Made by a program: the position numbers and the translations under genes | In this document: one piece after another, positions 36,701 through 44,359 of the stretch | Numbering within the stretch: position 1 is the stretch's first letter | Layout: each line of letters begins with the position of its first letter | The notes under the pieces: model-generated | What the model saw: the letters and a program-made list of their open reading frames with translations, nothing else | The model's database searches: none | What the model was told of the DNA's origin: nothing | Assembly: GCA_963832835.1 (NCBI GenBank) | Contig: CAWHVD010000001.1 | Location: forward strand, 1,922,001-1,986,000 | Direction of reading: 5' to 3' | DNA: 64,000 bases | Source of the DNA: CAVPKN01 sp963832835 | GTDB lineage: Bacteria > Chlamydiota > Chlamydiia > Chlamydiales > JAAKFR01

Positions 36701-38311
36701 TTTTTTAAGGATCTTTACTCAGAACCTCGCGATCTCGCTGAAAGCTACGAATTAGCGCTTTTTGCTCAATGCTTTGAAGAATGTCTAACCGAGCATCTTG
36801 AACAAATTGCTCAGTATAAAGGATTCATAACAAGTGCAGTTTCCTACATCAAAAAAGCTCCCATCCCAGATATGAAGTTTCAACTTCTCAACCGTAATAT
36901 TAAGCTTGTCTGTAATTTTGAAGTTAAATCCTTCTTGATCGAGCTTATGCAACAACCAAAGACTCAATTAGAGACTATTGATTTACTAGAAAAACTTGCG
37001 CGAGGGAAATTGCCTCCAGAAACTCTCTCATCTCTGGTGACGATGGCAGGTAATGCAGATCTTGAACGGTATGTTCGAGGAAGAGCCATTGAGGCTCTTG
37101 GCAAGATCGCAGCATCGGGACAGACTTTGCCTCCAAAAGCTCTCGCGGCTCTAGTGGAAATGGCAGGTAATGCGGATCTTGAACGGTATGTTCGAGGAAG
37201 AGCCATTGAGGCTCTTGGCAAGATCGCAGCATCGGGACAGACTTTGCCTCCTGAAGCTCTCTTGCATCTAGTGAAGATCCCAGGTAATACATCTCTTCCA
37301 CGATCTCCTTGGGCAAATACCACTGAAGCTCTGGGCAAGATCGCAGGTAATACATCTCTTCCACGATCTCCTCGGGCAAATACCATTATTGAGGATCTAA
37401 ACAAGATCATAGCATCGGGACAGACATTGCCTCCTGAAGCTCTCATGAGCCTAGTGGAGATGACAGGTGATCCGTCTTTTCCGTCTCTTCGAGCAAATGC
37501 CATTGAGGCTCTGGGTAAGATCACAGCATCGGGGCAGACATTGCCTCCAGAAGCTCTATCTGTTCTAGTGGAAATGGCACGCAATCCGTTTCTTAAATGG
37601 CCTGTTCGAGAAAGTACCACTGAAGCTCTGGGCAAGATCGCAGCATCGAGGCAGACATTGCCTCCAAAAGCTCTATCTGTTCTAGTGGAAATGGCAGGCA
37701 ATCCGTTTCTTGAATGGCCTGTTCGAGCAAGCGCCACTGGGGCTCTGGGCAAGATCGCAGCATCGAGGCAGACATTGCCTCCAAAAGCTCTATCTGTTCT
37801 AGTGGAAATGGCAGGCAATCCGTTTCTTGAATGGCCTGTTCGAGAAAGCACCATTGAAGCTCTGGGTAAGATCGCAGCATCGAGGCAGACATTGCCTCAA
37901 AAAGCTCTATCTGTTCTAGTGGAAATGGCAGGCAATCCATCCCTTGGTGCGCCTGTTCGAGCAAGCGCCACTGGGGCTCTGGACCAGATCGCAGGATCGG
38001 GGCAGACATGGGCCATTGAGGCTCTGGGCAAGATCGCGGCATCGAGGCAGGCATTATCTCCAGAAGCTCTCTCAGCTCTAGTTAAGATAGCAGGTGATCT
38101 GTCTAATAAGCATGTACGAGAAAGGGCCATTGAGGCTCTGAAACAAATTGAACCATCACAACTTTTTGAGCACCTAGATTTAGCGAAAGAAGTCTGCTAT
38201 CTCACGCATAGAGCATGGGTAGAATCAGAGCACCAAGTCAGCATTAGCGGTAGTAACTGTAGAATGATACACACCAGAGTAAGCATCAAGGGAACCCATC
38301 TTTTTAATTGA
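33797..38311 (+). CDS. TIR-like / NACHT NTPase / HEAT-type repeat protein (NLR-like)
   Basis: A 1,504-residue STAND-type protein. Residues 1-285 are an unassigned alpha/beta then helical region. Residues about 288-410 look like a TIR domain: KCFICCSPQDEEVVSWV, KVIVICTPELKAKC and AEEIRLV, where Glu369 or Glu370 could be the NADase glutamate. The NACHT domain (about 597-790) has Walker A GSAGIGKST (603-611), Walker B TLVLLDGYDE (681-690) and sensor-like NVIITSRPREI. From residue 1072 on there are about nine 39-residue HEAT-type repeats. No signal peptide or membrane segment is seen. Known relatives of this layout act as pathogen sensors in eukaryotes and as antiphage NTPases in bacteria; in Chlamydiae host-directed roles are also possible. 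R2 copies flank the gene on both sides. Confidence 0.85.
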   Translation: MIRILYARYEASLYQSNCQVFARLTTSGGKTFEITKVVFGVLDELSPSRLIDCCAQETLKNNIAIFPYPSLEQHDEVWVFEATPAAAHHLWEAKKIHCKESSAEHNQKILTYLKTALKIQGGNPELEKAILATKQKLILQAEIYATTYLCETEKVLFLKMKEGMPAFEQLLEWIHVWKGEKQPHVYLMRAVVYEFLLDQPLLAAGSYASLAQVSEDAIALACMKQACSFFTKTDPVLNYAHFLEKIDRKFLAKFVEKYPEFDHILLQKDAIRMTFERALVLFEDPLLNTKCFICCSPQDEEVVSWVHHALAFDLAKIGVSPIYAAQDLSHIGDYKSFQAKISSANKVIVICTPELKAKCMSDHPMGIAEEIRLVRERYGKPELAGGISLLYLQGNRQTSCPSPFLEPIFAGQHATADQPIEKTIFNYYDRAFEFFAPLTGLSNLKALEIKECFIDAIQDVLTGKIIESDVNTWRKCRWEKAELGSLQDLQKIYSRLESTQPHLLIQQDLRDHYASKKHLTLLVSQKQIPIKQLYTRLAIIGEAEKKETQSEIKETKPGQSLELEDRRPLTHESIFEPKKAILLEELFKHDQLKGATKRILIQGSAGIGKSTLCHHIAYRWAQKTLFTEFEYLLWLPLRCLDKNNVRLMQNLTWNDYVAQECGLESPHVHTLFSDPAIQKKTLVLLDGYDELSGDATNNQGCFYPVLQALQAFPNVIITSRPREIRDFKDKKTVILEILGFDSKGIEEYIEHFFSKDQQVQAQNLRTQLQQPLVKSLAHIPINLEIFCSLVAANEPLFNASESPTLIGIYIKLTDWLFKRFRIERNKKDPDEVISEPDADSAFDVGHLTQVMEQIAWKAMDLNTLYPPLTNITKICRSVEKAQKVAIGIGIESIRSIGPLRIEDNQGVFIHLTFQEYFAAAHLARLYQNNQQEAGKLLAKIKFEPRYRLVLWMTAGSLSQNGKLNDLQAFFKDLYSEPRDLAESYELALFAQCFEECLTEHLEQIAQYKGFITSAVSYIKKAPIPDMKFQLLNRNIKLVCNFEVKSFLIELMQQPKTQLETIDLLEKLARGKLPPETLSSLVTMAGNADLERYVRGRAIEALGKIAASGQTLPPKALAALVEMAGNADLERYVRGRAIEALGKIAASGQTLPPEALLHLVKIPGNTSLPRSPWANTTEALGKIAGNTSLPRSPRANTIIEDLNKIIASGQTLPPEALMSLVEMTGDPSFPSLRANAIEALGKITASGQTLPPEALSVLVEMARNPFLKWPVRESTTEALGKIAASRQTLPPKALSVLVEMAGNPFLEWPVRASATGALGKIAASRQTLPPKALSVLVEMAGNPFLEWPVRESTIEALGKIAASRQTLPQKALSVLVEMAGNPSLGAPVRASATGALDQIAGSGQTWAIEALGKIAASRQALSPEALSALVKIAGDLSNKHVRERAIEALKQIEPSQLFEHLDLAKEVCYLTHRAWVESEHQVSISGSNCRMIHTRVSIKGTHLFN
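37010..38160 (+). repeat. Tandem 117-bp coding repeats (HEAT-type) in the NACHT gene
   Basis: About nine units of 39 codons, each of the form LPPKALSVLVEMAGNPFLEW followed by a PVRxxATxALGKIAASxQT-like half. Consecutive units from 37657, 37774 and 37891 are spaced exactly 117 bp and are nearly identical at the DNA level; earlier units are more diverged and one is partly deleted. The near-identity suggests recent expansion or gene conversion. Confidence 0.88.
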
Positions 38312-38324
38312 TAGTCAGCAGATT

Positions 38325-38495
38325 ATACCATTTCCAGAAAATAAAGTCACAAATTGGCAAAATTGGCACTGAATAACACACCTTTTTTGAACGATCCTTT
38401 CTCGCTTAGGTGCCAAACATAGGCTTCGAAACGATCCTTCAAATCTAGCATGTTACCCAGTGCCAATTTGTGACTTTATTTTCTGGAAATGGTAT
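38325..38495 (+). repeat. R2 MITE, copy 5
   Basis: A 171-bp copy with intact ends, starting 13 bp after the stop of the NACHT gene. It contains a small tandem duplication (AAATTGGC twice) near its left end. Its right end cuts into a degenerate IS630 relic. Confidence 0.85.
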
Positions 38496-38496
38496 A

Positions 38497-38740
38497 AGCC
38501 TTACTCTGATGGCAGCGGCAGCTTGGGTAAAGCTTTTCCCATCTCGGATGTGAGCAAATGCGAGGTATCTTTTCCTCTCTCCGGGGTTACCCTGTGTTTT
38601 GGATAGTTTGTCGAAATCGTATTGATCTAGGCCTTTGATTGCCTCAGACTTTCTTCCGCGCATAAGCACTCCTTTGAAAAGAGAAAAGTATAGCAAAACC
38701 CGTTAATTAAATTTATGAATTTATTTTTTTGGAATGGTAT
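38497..38740 (-). mobile_element. IS630-family relic
   Basis: Contains the first about 55 codons of a transposase OrfA-like frame (38497-38664; RKRYLAFAHIRDGKSFTQAA, an HTH) and, 55 bp upstream of its ATG, a terminal end TTTTTTTGGAATGGTAT (to 38740). The rest of the transposase is lost, replaced by R2 copy 5. It is a different lineage from the intact neighbour but has the same end type. Confidence 0.65.
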
Positions 38741-38764
38741 AATACCATTTCGGAAAAATAAATT

Positions 38765-39307
38765 TTAATTTTTAGCCCACTCTCTTGTACATAACTGGCG
38801 TACTGCCCCCGATCTGGCAGTAAACGAATTCCATGCTTCACAACAAGAATCAAGAATTTGTTCATATGATTCAAAGCATCGATTTCCTAAATATCTATCT
38901 CTCAAAACTTGCCAGACTTGCTCTGTTGGGTTTAATTCAGGAGAAGCCGGTGGTAGTGGGAGCAGAGACAAATTCCTAGGTACTTGTAGCCTACTTGTTG
39001 TATGCCATGCCGCCTGATCAAAAACCACTACACCGTGATTGCCGGGATCAATATGTTTTGCAATCTCATACAAATGCTTCTGCATACAAAACGTACCTAT
39101 TATCGGCAGAACCAGACCCACCGCTTTATCTTTTTTTGCACATACAGCCCCAAAAATATAAGCATACTCAACCTGTTGCTGCCTAACAACTCGTGGGCGA
39201 CTTCCTCGTCGTGCCCAGATCCGTGTTACTGTGCCACGCTGTCCAACTCTAGCTTCGTCTTGAAACCATATTTCAACGTTCTCGGATAAAACTCCTTCAG
39301 GCAACAC
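38765..39307 (-). CDS. IS630 transposase, OrfB (DDE catalytic part)
   Basis: 180 residues from a GTG, but the frame is open further upstream (FQEKIAEV), so it is probably made only as a fusion with OrfA. The DDE residues are visible: Asp in WFQDEARVGQRG, Asp in VVVFDQAAWHTT and Glu in PELNPTEQVWQVLRD, the IS630/Tc1 arrangement. The frame is intact, and fusion would occur at the A-run described for the frameshift site. Confidence 0.87.
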   Translation of the reverse strand: MLPEGVLSENVEIWFQDEARVGQRGTVTRIWARRGSRPRVVRQQQVEYAYIFGAVCAKKDKAVGLVLPIIGTFCMQKHLYEIAKHIDPGNHGVVVFDQAAWHTTSRLQVPRNLSLLPLPPASPELNPTEQVWQVLRDRYLGNRCFESYEQILDSCCEAWNSFTARSGAVRQLCTREWAKN

Positions 39308-39312
39308 CTCAG

Positions 39313-39816
39313 CTATTTTTTCTTGGAATTTTTTTTAAAATCTTCTTGTATAACAAGATTGGATCTCGGATGCTTTGACCTCGAAGAGATCCATGATAAT
39401 TGACAGCGTTCAAGAACATCGTACACGCTTTTTGCCGCGTATTCGACATCAAATTGTTTTTTCAGCAAGATTTGAATATCTTCACCTCGAATCCTCCCTC
39501 CTTGTCGTGTTTCTTGTAAGGCCTCTACTGCTTGACGAAATTCTTCTTCATTTTCTGAAGGCAGTTTCTTCTTTCTCCCAGAACGTTGTCCTTCCTTCAA
39601 ACCCACTAATCCTGCTTCTATGAAGCGTATCAACCACTTACGCAACGAGGTCAAACTGATTTGAAACATGTCCGCAATCTCTACTTTTGTTTTCCCTGCC
39701 TGGAGATTACCCAAAGCCAAAAGTCTAATGCGTGTTCTAGGATGAGGCTCCTTGACGGCCAGTTGGAAAAAGTCTACTCCGCTGAGTTTTGAGAGTTCAT
39801 CGTGTTTTTTGCCCAT
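39313..39816 (-). CDS. IS630 transposase, OrfA (HTH DNA-binding part)
   Basis: 167 residues. A helix-turn-helix (KVEIADMFQISLTSLRKWLI) and a second HTH-like region bind the inverted ends. It ends EDFKKNSKKK just after an A8 run (complement of 39329-39336). A -1 slip there would continue as KKFQEKIAEV in OrfB. Programmed frameshifting is common in IS630 elements. Confidence 0.85.
   Translation of the reverse strand: MGKKHDELSKLSGVDFFQLAVKEPHPRTRIRLLALGNLQAGKTKVEIADMFQISLTSLRKWLIRFIEAGLVGLKEGQRSGRKKKLPSENEEEFRQAVEALQETRQGGRIRGEDIQILLKKQFDVEYAAKSVYDVLERCQLSWISSRSKHPRSNLVIQEDFKKNSKKK
39329..39336 (-). promoter_or_regulatory. Probable -1 translational frameshift site (A8 run)
   Basis: Eight A in the minus-strand mRNA sense directly before the OrfA end. 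Slipping there joins OrfA to the OrfB frame with a sensible family sequence across the join. Confidence 0.55.
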
Positions 39817-39882
39817 ATCGAATCCCTGGTTTTTGTAAAAACTAGGGATTCTAAATCAAACTTTATTTTCTGGAAATGGTAT

Positions 39883-40142
39883 TACTTTGATGTCTTTCAT
39901 TTAAATGGAGGAGTCATGTCACAGAGCTTTGCATCAAAAAGACATTTCAATCCTCTCTTCCTCATGGAAAAATAGGGCAAGAATCAACTGGAGCTATAGA
40001 GAGAAAAATCACTGGTTTTCTGCTAGTTTCTACAACTTTCTAGCACAAGCAATATAGGCTATTTGAATCTAGGTTAATGATGTAGAATCCCAATGCCCTC
40101 TTCAGATCCGGGTTCTTGAACCATGCCACTTTTTCTGATAAA
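39883..40142. other. Intergenic region between IS630 and rpoC terminator
   Basis: No gene is convincing. A 19-codon frame at 39916-39975 (MSQSFASKRHFNPLFLMEK) has a strong GGAGGA ribosome site and may be a gene 5' end or relic. The rest shows nothing recognisable. Confidence 0.4.
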
Positions 40143-40177
40143 AAAAACTACGCAGGTGATTGGCCTGCGTAGTTTTT
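40143..40177 (-). terminator. Rho-independent terminator after rpoC
   Basis: A 14-bp stem, AAAAACTACGCAGG/CCTGCGTAGTTTTT, with a 7-base loop. On the minus strand it is followed by a T-run, so it should end the rplK-rpoC transcript; it would work in both directions. Confidence 0.85.
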
Positions 40178-40199
40178 GGACTGATGAGATACCCGGGAC

Positions 40200-43100
40200 T
40201 TATGAGAAGTCGAAGACGAGCTCGCCCTCTTCTTCACGGTCGAGGAATTGCTTCACACGGCCGTGAGTTTCAAAGCCTGTACCACCTGGGATCATGTGAC
40301 CCATGATGACGTTCTCTTTGAAGCCCATGAGGAAGTCGGTTTTACCTGCACACGCTGCGTCGGTCAAGACACGTGTCGTGTCTTGGAAGGAAGCAGCAGA
40401 GATAAACGACTCTGTACCGAGCGATGCCTTGGTAATCCCAAGCAATACTGGGGCTGCCATCGCAGGTTTTCCACCCTCTTCAATAGTGCGCCGATTTTCT
40501 TCGTAGAACTGCTTCTTATGCACTTCCTCACCATATAGAAGCGTCGTGTCACCTGGGTCGATCACGCGCACTTTTTGGAGCATTTGACGGACAATGATCT
40601 CAATGTGTTTGTCATTGATGTCTACCCCTTGTAAGCGGTAAACCTCTTGTACTTCGTTCACGAGGTATTTCTGCAATTCGCGCACACCGCAGATCTCGAG
40701 GATTTCATGTGGGACCACAAGCCCGTCGGTGAGCTGCTGTCCTTTGATCACATGGTCGCCTCGTTGGACAATCAGGTGTTTGGTGAGCGGAATGAGATGT
40801 TCTTCTTCCATCCCAGTGACCTCATCCCGTACAACAACGATCCGCTTGTTTTTCTGAACTCCTCGGAAATCGACCACACCGTCGATCTTGGCAATTTCGG
40901 CTGCATCTTTGGGCTTGCGCGCTTCGACCAATTCGGCCACTCGCGGCAAACCACCCGTAATATCTTTTGTCTTGATCGCGCCGCGTGGTAGTCTGGCGAG
41001 CAACATACCCGCCTTCACCTTCTGCTTCTCTTCCACAGAAAGAACGGCTCCCGATGGGATCGCATAGGTTCCGACAAGTTCCTTCAAATCAGAATCAGCA
41101 TAGATAGCGATCTGAGGATGGAGCTCACCACGGTGCTGCTTAACGATCAACTCGACAAGACCTGTCTGCTTGTTGACCTCTTTCTCTGTCGAGATCCCTT
41201 CCACCAGGTCTTCGAATTTGACGTATCCGGGACGGTCGCAGATAATCGGGATGTTGTGGAGCTCAATCTCAGCGAGCTTGTCTCCCTTCTTCACTAGGGC
41301 TCCATCTGCGATCAGGAGTTTAGCGCCAAGCTCAAGCGGACAAATCTGTAGCGATTCGATCGACTTGGTGCTAAGCAACTTTTTATAATCTTCGAGAGTA
41401 CGTCCTTCGTCTCTGACGATATGCAGTGCTCCGTTTTTGTTAAGCACAAGCCAGTTACCCTCTTGGTCTTGGACAATCCGAAGATCGACGTAAACGGCAA
41501 TTCCGCTCGCTTCCGCCATGATCTCTGGAACAAAGGAGGTCGCCGCGATACCACCCAAGTGGAAAGTTCTCATGGTAAGCTGCGTTCCAGGTTCACCAAT
41601 CGATTGAGCTGCGATAATTCCGACAGCTTCACCTAAGCCCACAGGGCGTCCGTTTGCAAGGTTTAGTCCGTAGCATTTCGCGCACACCCCTCTGCGACTT
41701 TCACACGTCAGAGCAGAGCGAATACGAACAGTTTCGATCCCGGCGTCATCGATGGTTTCCGCCATACGCGCCGTCACGATATCCCCTGCTTTTGCAAGGA
41801 GTTTGCTCTTATCACCTGGTTGATAAATGTCGGCTGCAACGGTCCTTCCAAAAATACGGTCCTTCAAAGGAAGAAGCTCTTCTTGTCCTTGACGAATCGC
41901 TGAGACATCGATGTAATTGAGGGTACCGCAATCATGTTCCGTCACAATCACATCTTGTGCAACGTCAACCAAACGGCGTGTCAAGTAACCGGAGTCGGCA
42001 GTTTTCAAAGCAGTATCGGCTAAACCTTTACGAGCACCGTGAGAAGAAATCGAATATTCGAGTACAGTCAATCCCTCACGGAAGTTGGATGTAATGGGTG
42101 ATTCGATAATCTCACCATTAGGTTTTGCCATCAATCCCCGTAAGGCACCGAGCTGCTTGAGCTGCGATTTATTACCTCGGGCACCCGAATCAATCATTAA
42201 GAAGAGCGGATTATGACGCGATTTGCTGACCTTGCTGATCTCTTTAAAGAGGGCATCGGAAAGGTTGTCTGATACTTCAGTCCAAATACTGATGGTCTTA
42301 GATACGCGCTCACCATCGGTGATGATACCGTCTCCATACTGTTTGCGTACAATAGCTACTTTGTCATGTGCTTCAGCAATGATCTTCGGCTTGCTCGGTG
42401 GAACGCGAACATCTTTGACTCCCATGGAGATCGCAGATTTGGTCGCTTGCGAAAATCCTAGATCTTTCAAATCATCGAGAAACTTGACTGTTGCCTCTAA
42501 ACCGACTTTCTTATAGCACTCCAAGATGAGTTCACTCATCCGTTTGCTAGGCATACTGTAGTTTTGGAAACCAAGCTCTTTAGGCACGATTGTATTGAAA
42601 AGAACCCGCCCCGGAGTGGTTTCGATGATCTGTCCTTCAACGCGGACTTTGATCTTCTCATGAGGGTGAAGTCCACGCCCGGTATGATCACGCCGTGTAG
42701 ATTCTTCAAACATCGATATGCCTTCAGCAGCGTTGCTAGCTAGAAGCACCTCATCTACATTGGCAAAGATTTTAGTCTTGCAGTTATGGTCCTCAGGGAA
42801 GTGAATCGGATCGGCCATGAGATAGTAAAGCCCTAATGTCATATCCTTAGAGGGGATAGCAACAGGCTTACCCGACGAGGGTAAGAAAATGTTATCTGGA
42901 GCCATCATCAAGATTTTGGCCTCAAGCTGCGCCTCCACAGAAAGAGGGACGTGGACAGCCATTTGGTCACCATCAAAGTCGGCGTTGAAAGCGGCGCACA
43001 CAAGCGGATGGATGCGAATCGCTTTACCTTCGATCAAGACGGGCTCAAAAGCCTGAATCCCGAGACGGTGAAGTGTAGGAGCTCGGTTGAGTAAAACTGG

Positions 43101-44345
43101 GTGTCCCTTGATAATCTCTTCAAGAACATCCCATACCTCTTCGGCTCCACGCTGAATCATTTTCTTAGCAGATCGGATGGTATAAACATGCCCTAGATCT
43201 TTCAGTCTTTTTACAATAAATGGCTCGAAAAGCTCCAGGGCCATCTCTTTTGGCAGCCCACATTGGTTAAATTTGAGCTCCGGTCCGACGATAATAACCG
43301 AACGACCCGAGTAGTCGACTCGTTTACCAAGCAAGTTTTGACGGAATCTACCGGTTTTTCCTTTGAGCATTTCAGAAAGAGACTTAAGAGGCCTATTGCC
43401 CGCTCCCATGACAGGGTGGCCATGACGACCATTATCAAATAGAGCATCAACCGCTTCTTGAAGCATCCTTTTTTCGTTACGCACGATCACTTCTGGAGTC
43501 TTGAGACGCAAAATCGCTTTTAAGCGGTTGTTACGGTTAATGACTCGACGGTAGAGGTCATTTAGGTCTGAGGTTGCAAATCTTCCCCCATCAAGTGGCA
43601 CCAGAGGGCGCAAATCGGGCGGAATAACGGGTACTGATCTTAAAACTAACCATTCGGGCTTATTGGGAGAGGTCAAAAATCCTTCGACAATTTTAAGCCG
43701 TTTGGCCAGTTTCATGCGGGCTTGCTGCGATTTTGTGCGGCGAAGTTTGTCTTTAAGGTCAGTCAGCAGAGCACCGAGATCTTCTGTTCGTAGTAGATCA
43801 TGGATAGCCTCTCCTCCCATTTTGGCAGTAAAAGCCTCTTTCCCCCATTTCTCTACCGCTTCACGATATTCGTTATCATTGAGCAGTTGCTTCTTTTCAA
43901 GCTCTGTTTGGCCCGGATCGATAACAGCATATTCTTCGTAATAAATGACTCTTTCCAAATCACTTGAAGACATACCGAGCACGTTCCCGATGCGAGAAGG
44001 CATGGTCTTGAAAAACCAAATATGCACAACTGGAACAGCAAGTTCAATGTGAGCCATCCGTTCACGCCGCACTTTAGAGAGAGTGACCTCTACACCACAA
44101 CGATCACAGACAATCCCTTTGTGTTTGATTTTCTTGTATTTTCCGCAAGCACACTCCCAGTCTTTAGTAGGACCAAAAATCTTCTCGCAGAATAAACCGC
44201 CTTTCTCTGGCTTAAAGGTACGATAATTAATTGTCTCGGGCTTCTTAATTTCGCCACGTGACCATTTATCGCGGATGACTGTATCGGAAGCGATGCCGAT
44301 TTTCAGCTTATCAAACTGGTTTTCCCGTGAATCGTCTTCAAACAT
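40200..44345 (-). CDS. rpoC: DNA-directed RNA polymerase subunit beta'
   Basis: 1,381 residues, full length. The N-terminal zinc site is CACGKYKKIKHKGIVCDRC, and the catalytic Mg-binding loop is AAFNADFDGDQMAVHVPLS with the three invariant Asp. The second zinc site is around CESRRGVCAKCYGLNLANG, and the trigger-loop region (AAQSIGEPGTQLTMRTFHLG) is conserved. It forms the catalytic half of the core enzyme. It lies 14 bp after rpoB with a GGAG ribosome site, and it ends 20 bp before the terminator. Confidence 0.98.
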   Translation of the reverse strand: MFEDDSRENQFDKLKIGIASDTVIRDKWSRGEIKKPETINYRTFKPEKGGLFCEKIFGPTKDWECACGKYKKIKHKGIVCDRCGVEVTLSKVRRERMAHIELAVPVVHIWFFKTMPSRIGNVLGMSSSDLERVIYYEEYAVIDPGQTELEKKQLLNDNEYREAVEKWGKEAFTAKMGGEAIHDLLRTEDLGALLTDLKDKLRRTKSQQARMKLAKRLKIVEGFLTSPNKPEWLVLRSVPVIPPDLRPLVPLDGGRFATSDLNDLYRRVINRNNRLKAILRLKTPEVIVRNEKRMLQEAVDALFDNGRHGHPVMGAGNRPLKSLSEMLKGKTGRFRQNLLGKRVDYSGRSVIIVGPELKFNQCGLPKEMALELFEPFIVKRLKDLGHVYTIRSAKKMIQRGAEEVWDVLEEIIKGHPVLLNRAPTLHRLGIQAFEPVLIEGKAIRIHPLVCAAFNADFDGDQMAVHVPLSVEAQLEAKILMMAPDNIFLPSSGKPVAIPSKDMTLGLYYLMADPIHFPEDHNCKTKIFANVDEVLLASNAAEGISMFEESTRRDHTGRGLHPHEKIKVRVEGQIIETTPGRVLFNTIVPKELGFQNYSMPSKRMSELILECYKKVGLEATVKFLDDLKDLGFSQATKSAISMGVKDVRVPPSKPKIIAEAHDKVAIVRKQYGDGIITDGERVSKTISIWTEVSDNLSDALFKEISKVSKSRHNPLFLMIDSGARGNKSQLKQLGALRGLMAKPNGEIIESPITSNFREGLTVLEYSISSHGARKGLADTALKTADSGYLTRRLVDVAQDVIVTEHDCGTLNYIDVSAIRQGQEELLPLKDRIFGRTVAADIYQPGDKSKLLAKAGDIVTARMAETIDDAGIETVRIRSALTCESRRGVCAKCYGLNLANGRPVGLGEAVGIIAAQSIGEPGTQLTMRTFHLGGIAATSFVPEIMAEASGIAVYVDLRIVQDQEGNWLVLNKNGALHIVRDEGRTLEDYKKLLSTKSIESLQICPLELGAKLLIADGALVKKGDKLAEIELHNIPIICDRPGYVKFEDLVEGISTEKEVNKQTGLVELIVKQHRGELHPQIAIYADSDLKELVGTYAIPSGAVLSVEEKQKVKAGMLLARLPRGAIKTKDITGGLPRVAELVEARKPKDAAEIAKIDGVVDFRGVQKNKRIVVVRDEVTGMEEEHLIPLTKHLIVQRGDHVIKGQQLTDGLVVPHEILEICGVRELQKYLVNEVQEVYRLQGVDINDKHIEIIVRQMLQKVRVIDPGDTTLLYGEEVHKKQFYEENRRTIEEGGKPAMAAPVLLGITKASLGTESFISAASFQDTTRVLTDAACAGKTDFLMGFKENVIMGHMIPGGTGFETHGRVKQFLDREEEGELVFDFS

Positions 44346-44359
44346 TTACAATCTCCTGC

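Larger units (their letters stand above)
38742..39882 (-). mobile_element. IS630-family insertion sequence, likely parent of R2
   Basis: A 1,141-bp element with inverted ends ATACCATTTCGGAAAAAT (left) and, reading inward, ATACCATTTCCAGAAAAT (right). The right end is identical over about 22 bp to R2 ends. It encodes OrfA and OrfB of one transposase, joined by a probable frameshift. IS630 elements use TA targets, which fits the TA in ATACC. Confidence 0.88.

Noticed and set aside
36964..37854. Long antisense frames (up to 296 codons) opposite the HEAT repeats
   Set aside because: They are an effect of the 117-bp repeats, which keep the antisense frame open; the sense frame carries the NACHT protein.
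37010..38160. Regular repeats as a possible CRISPR array
   Set aside because: The units are contiguous 117-bp coding repeats without unique spacers.
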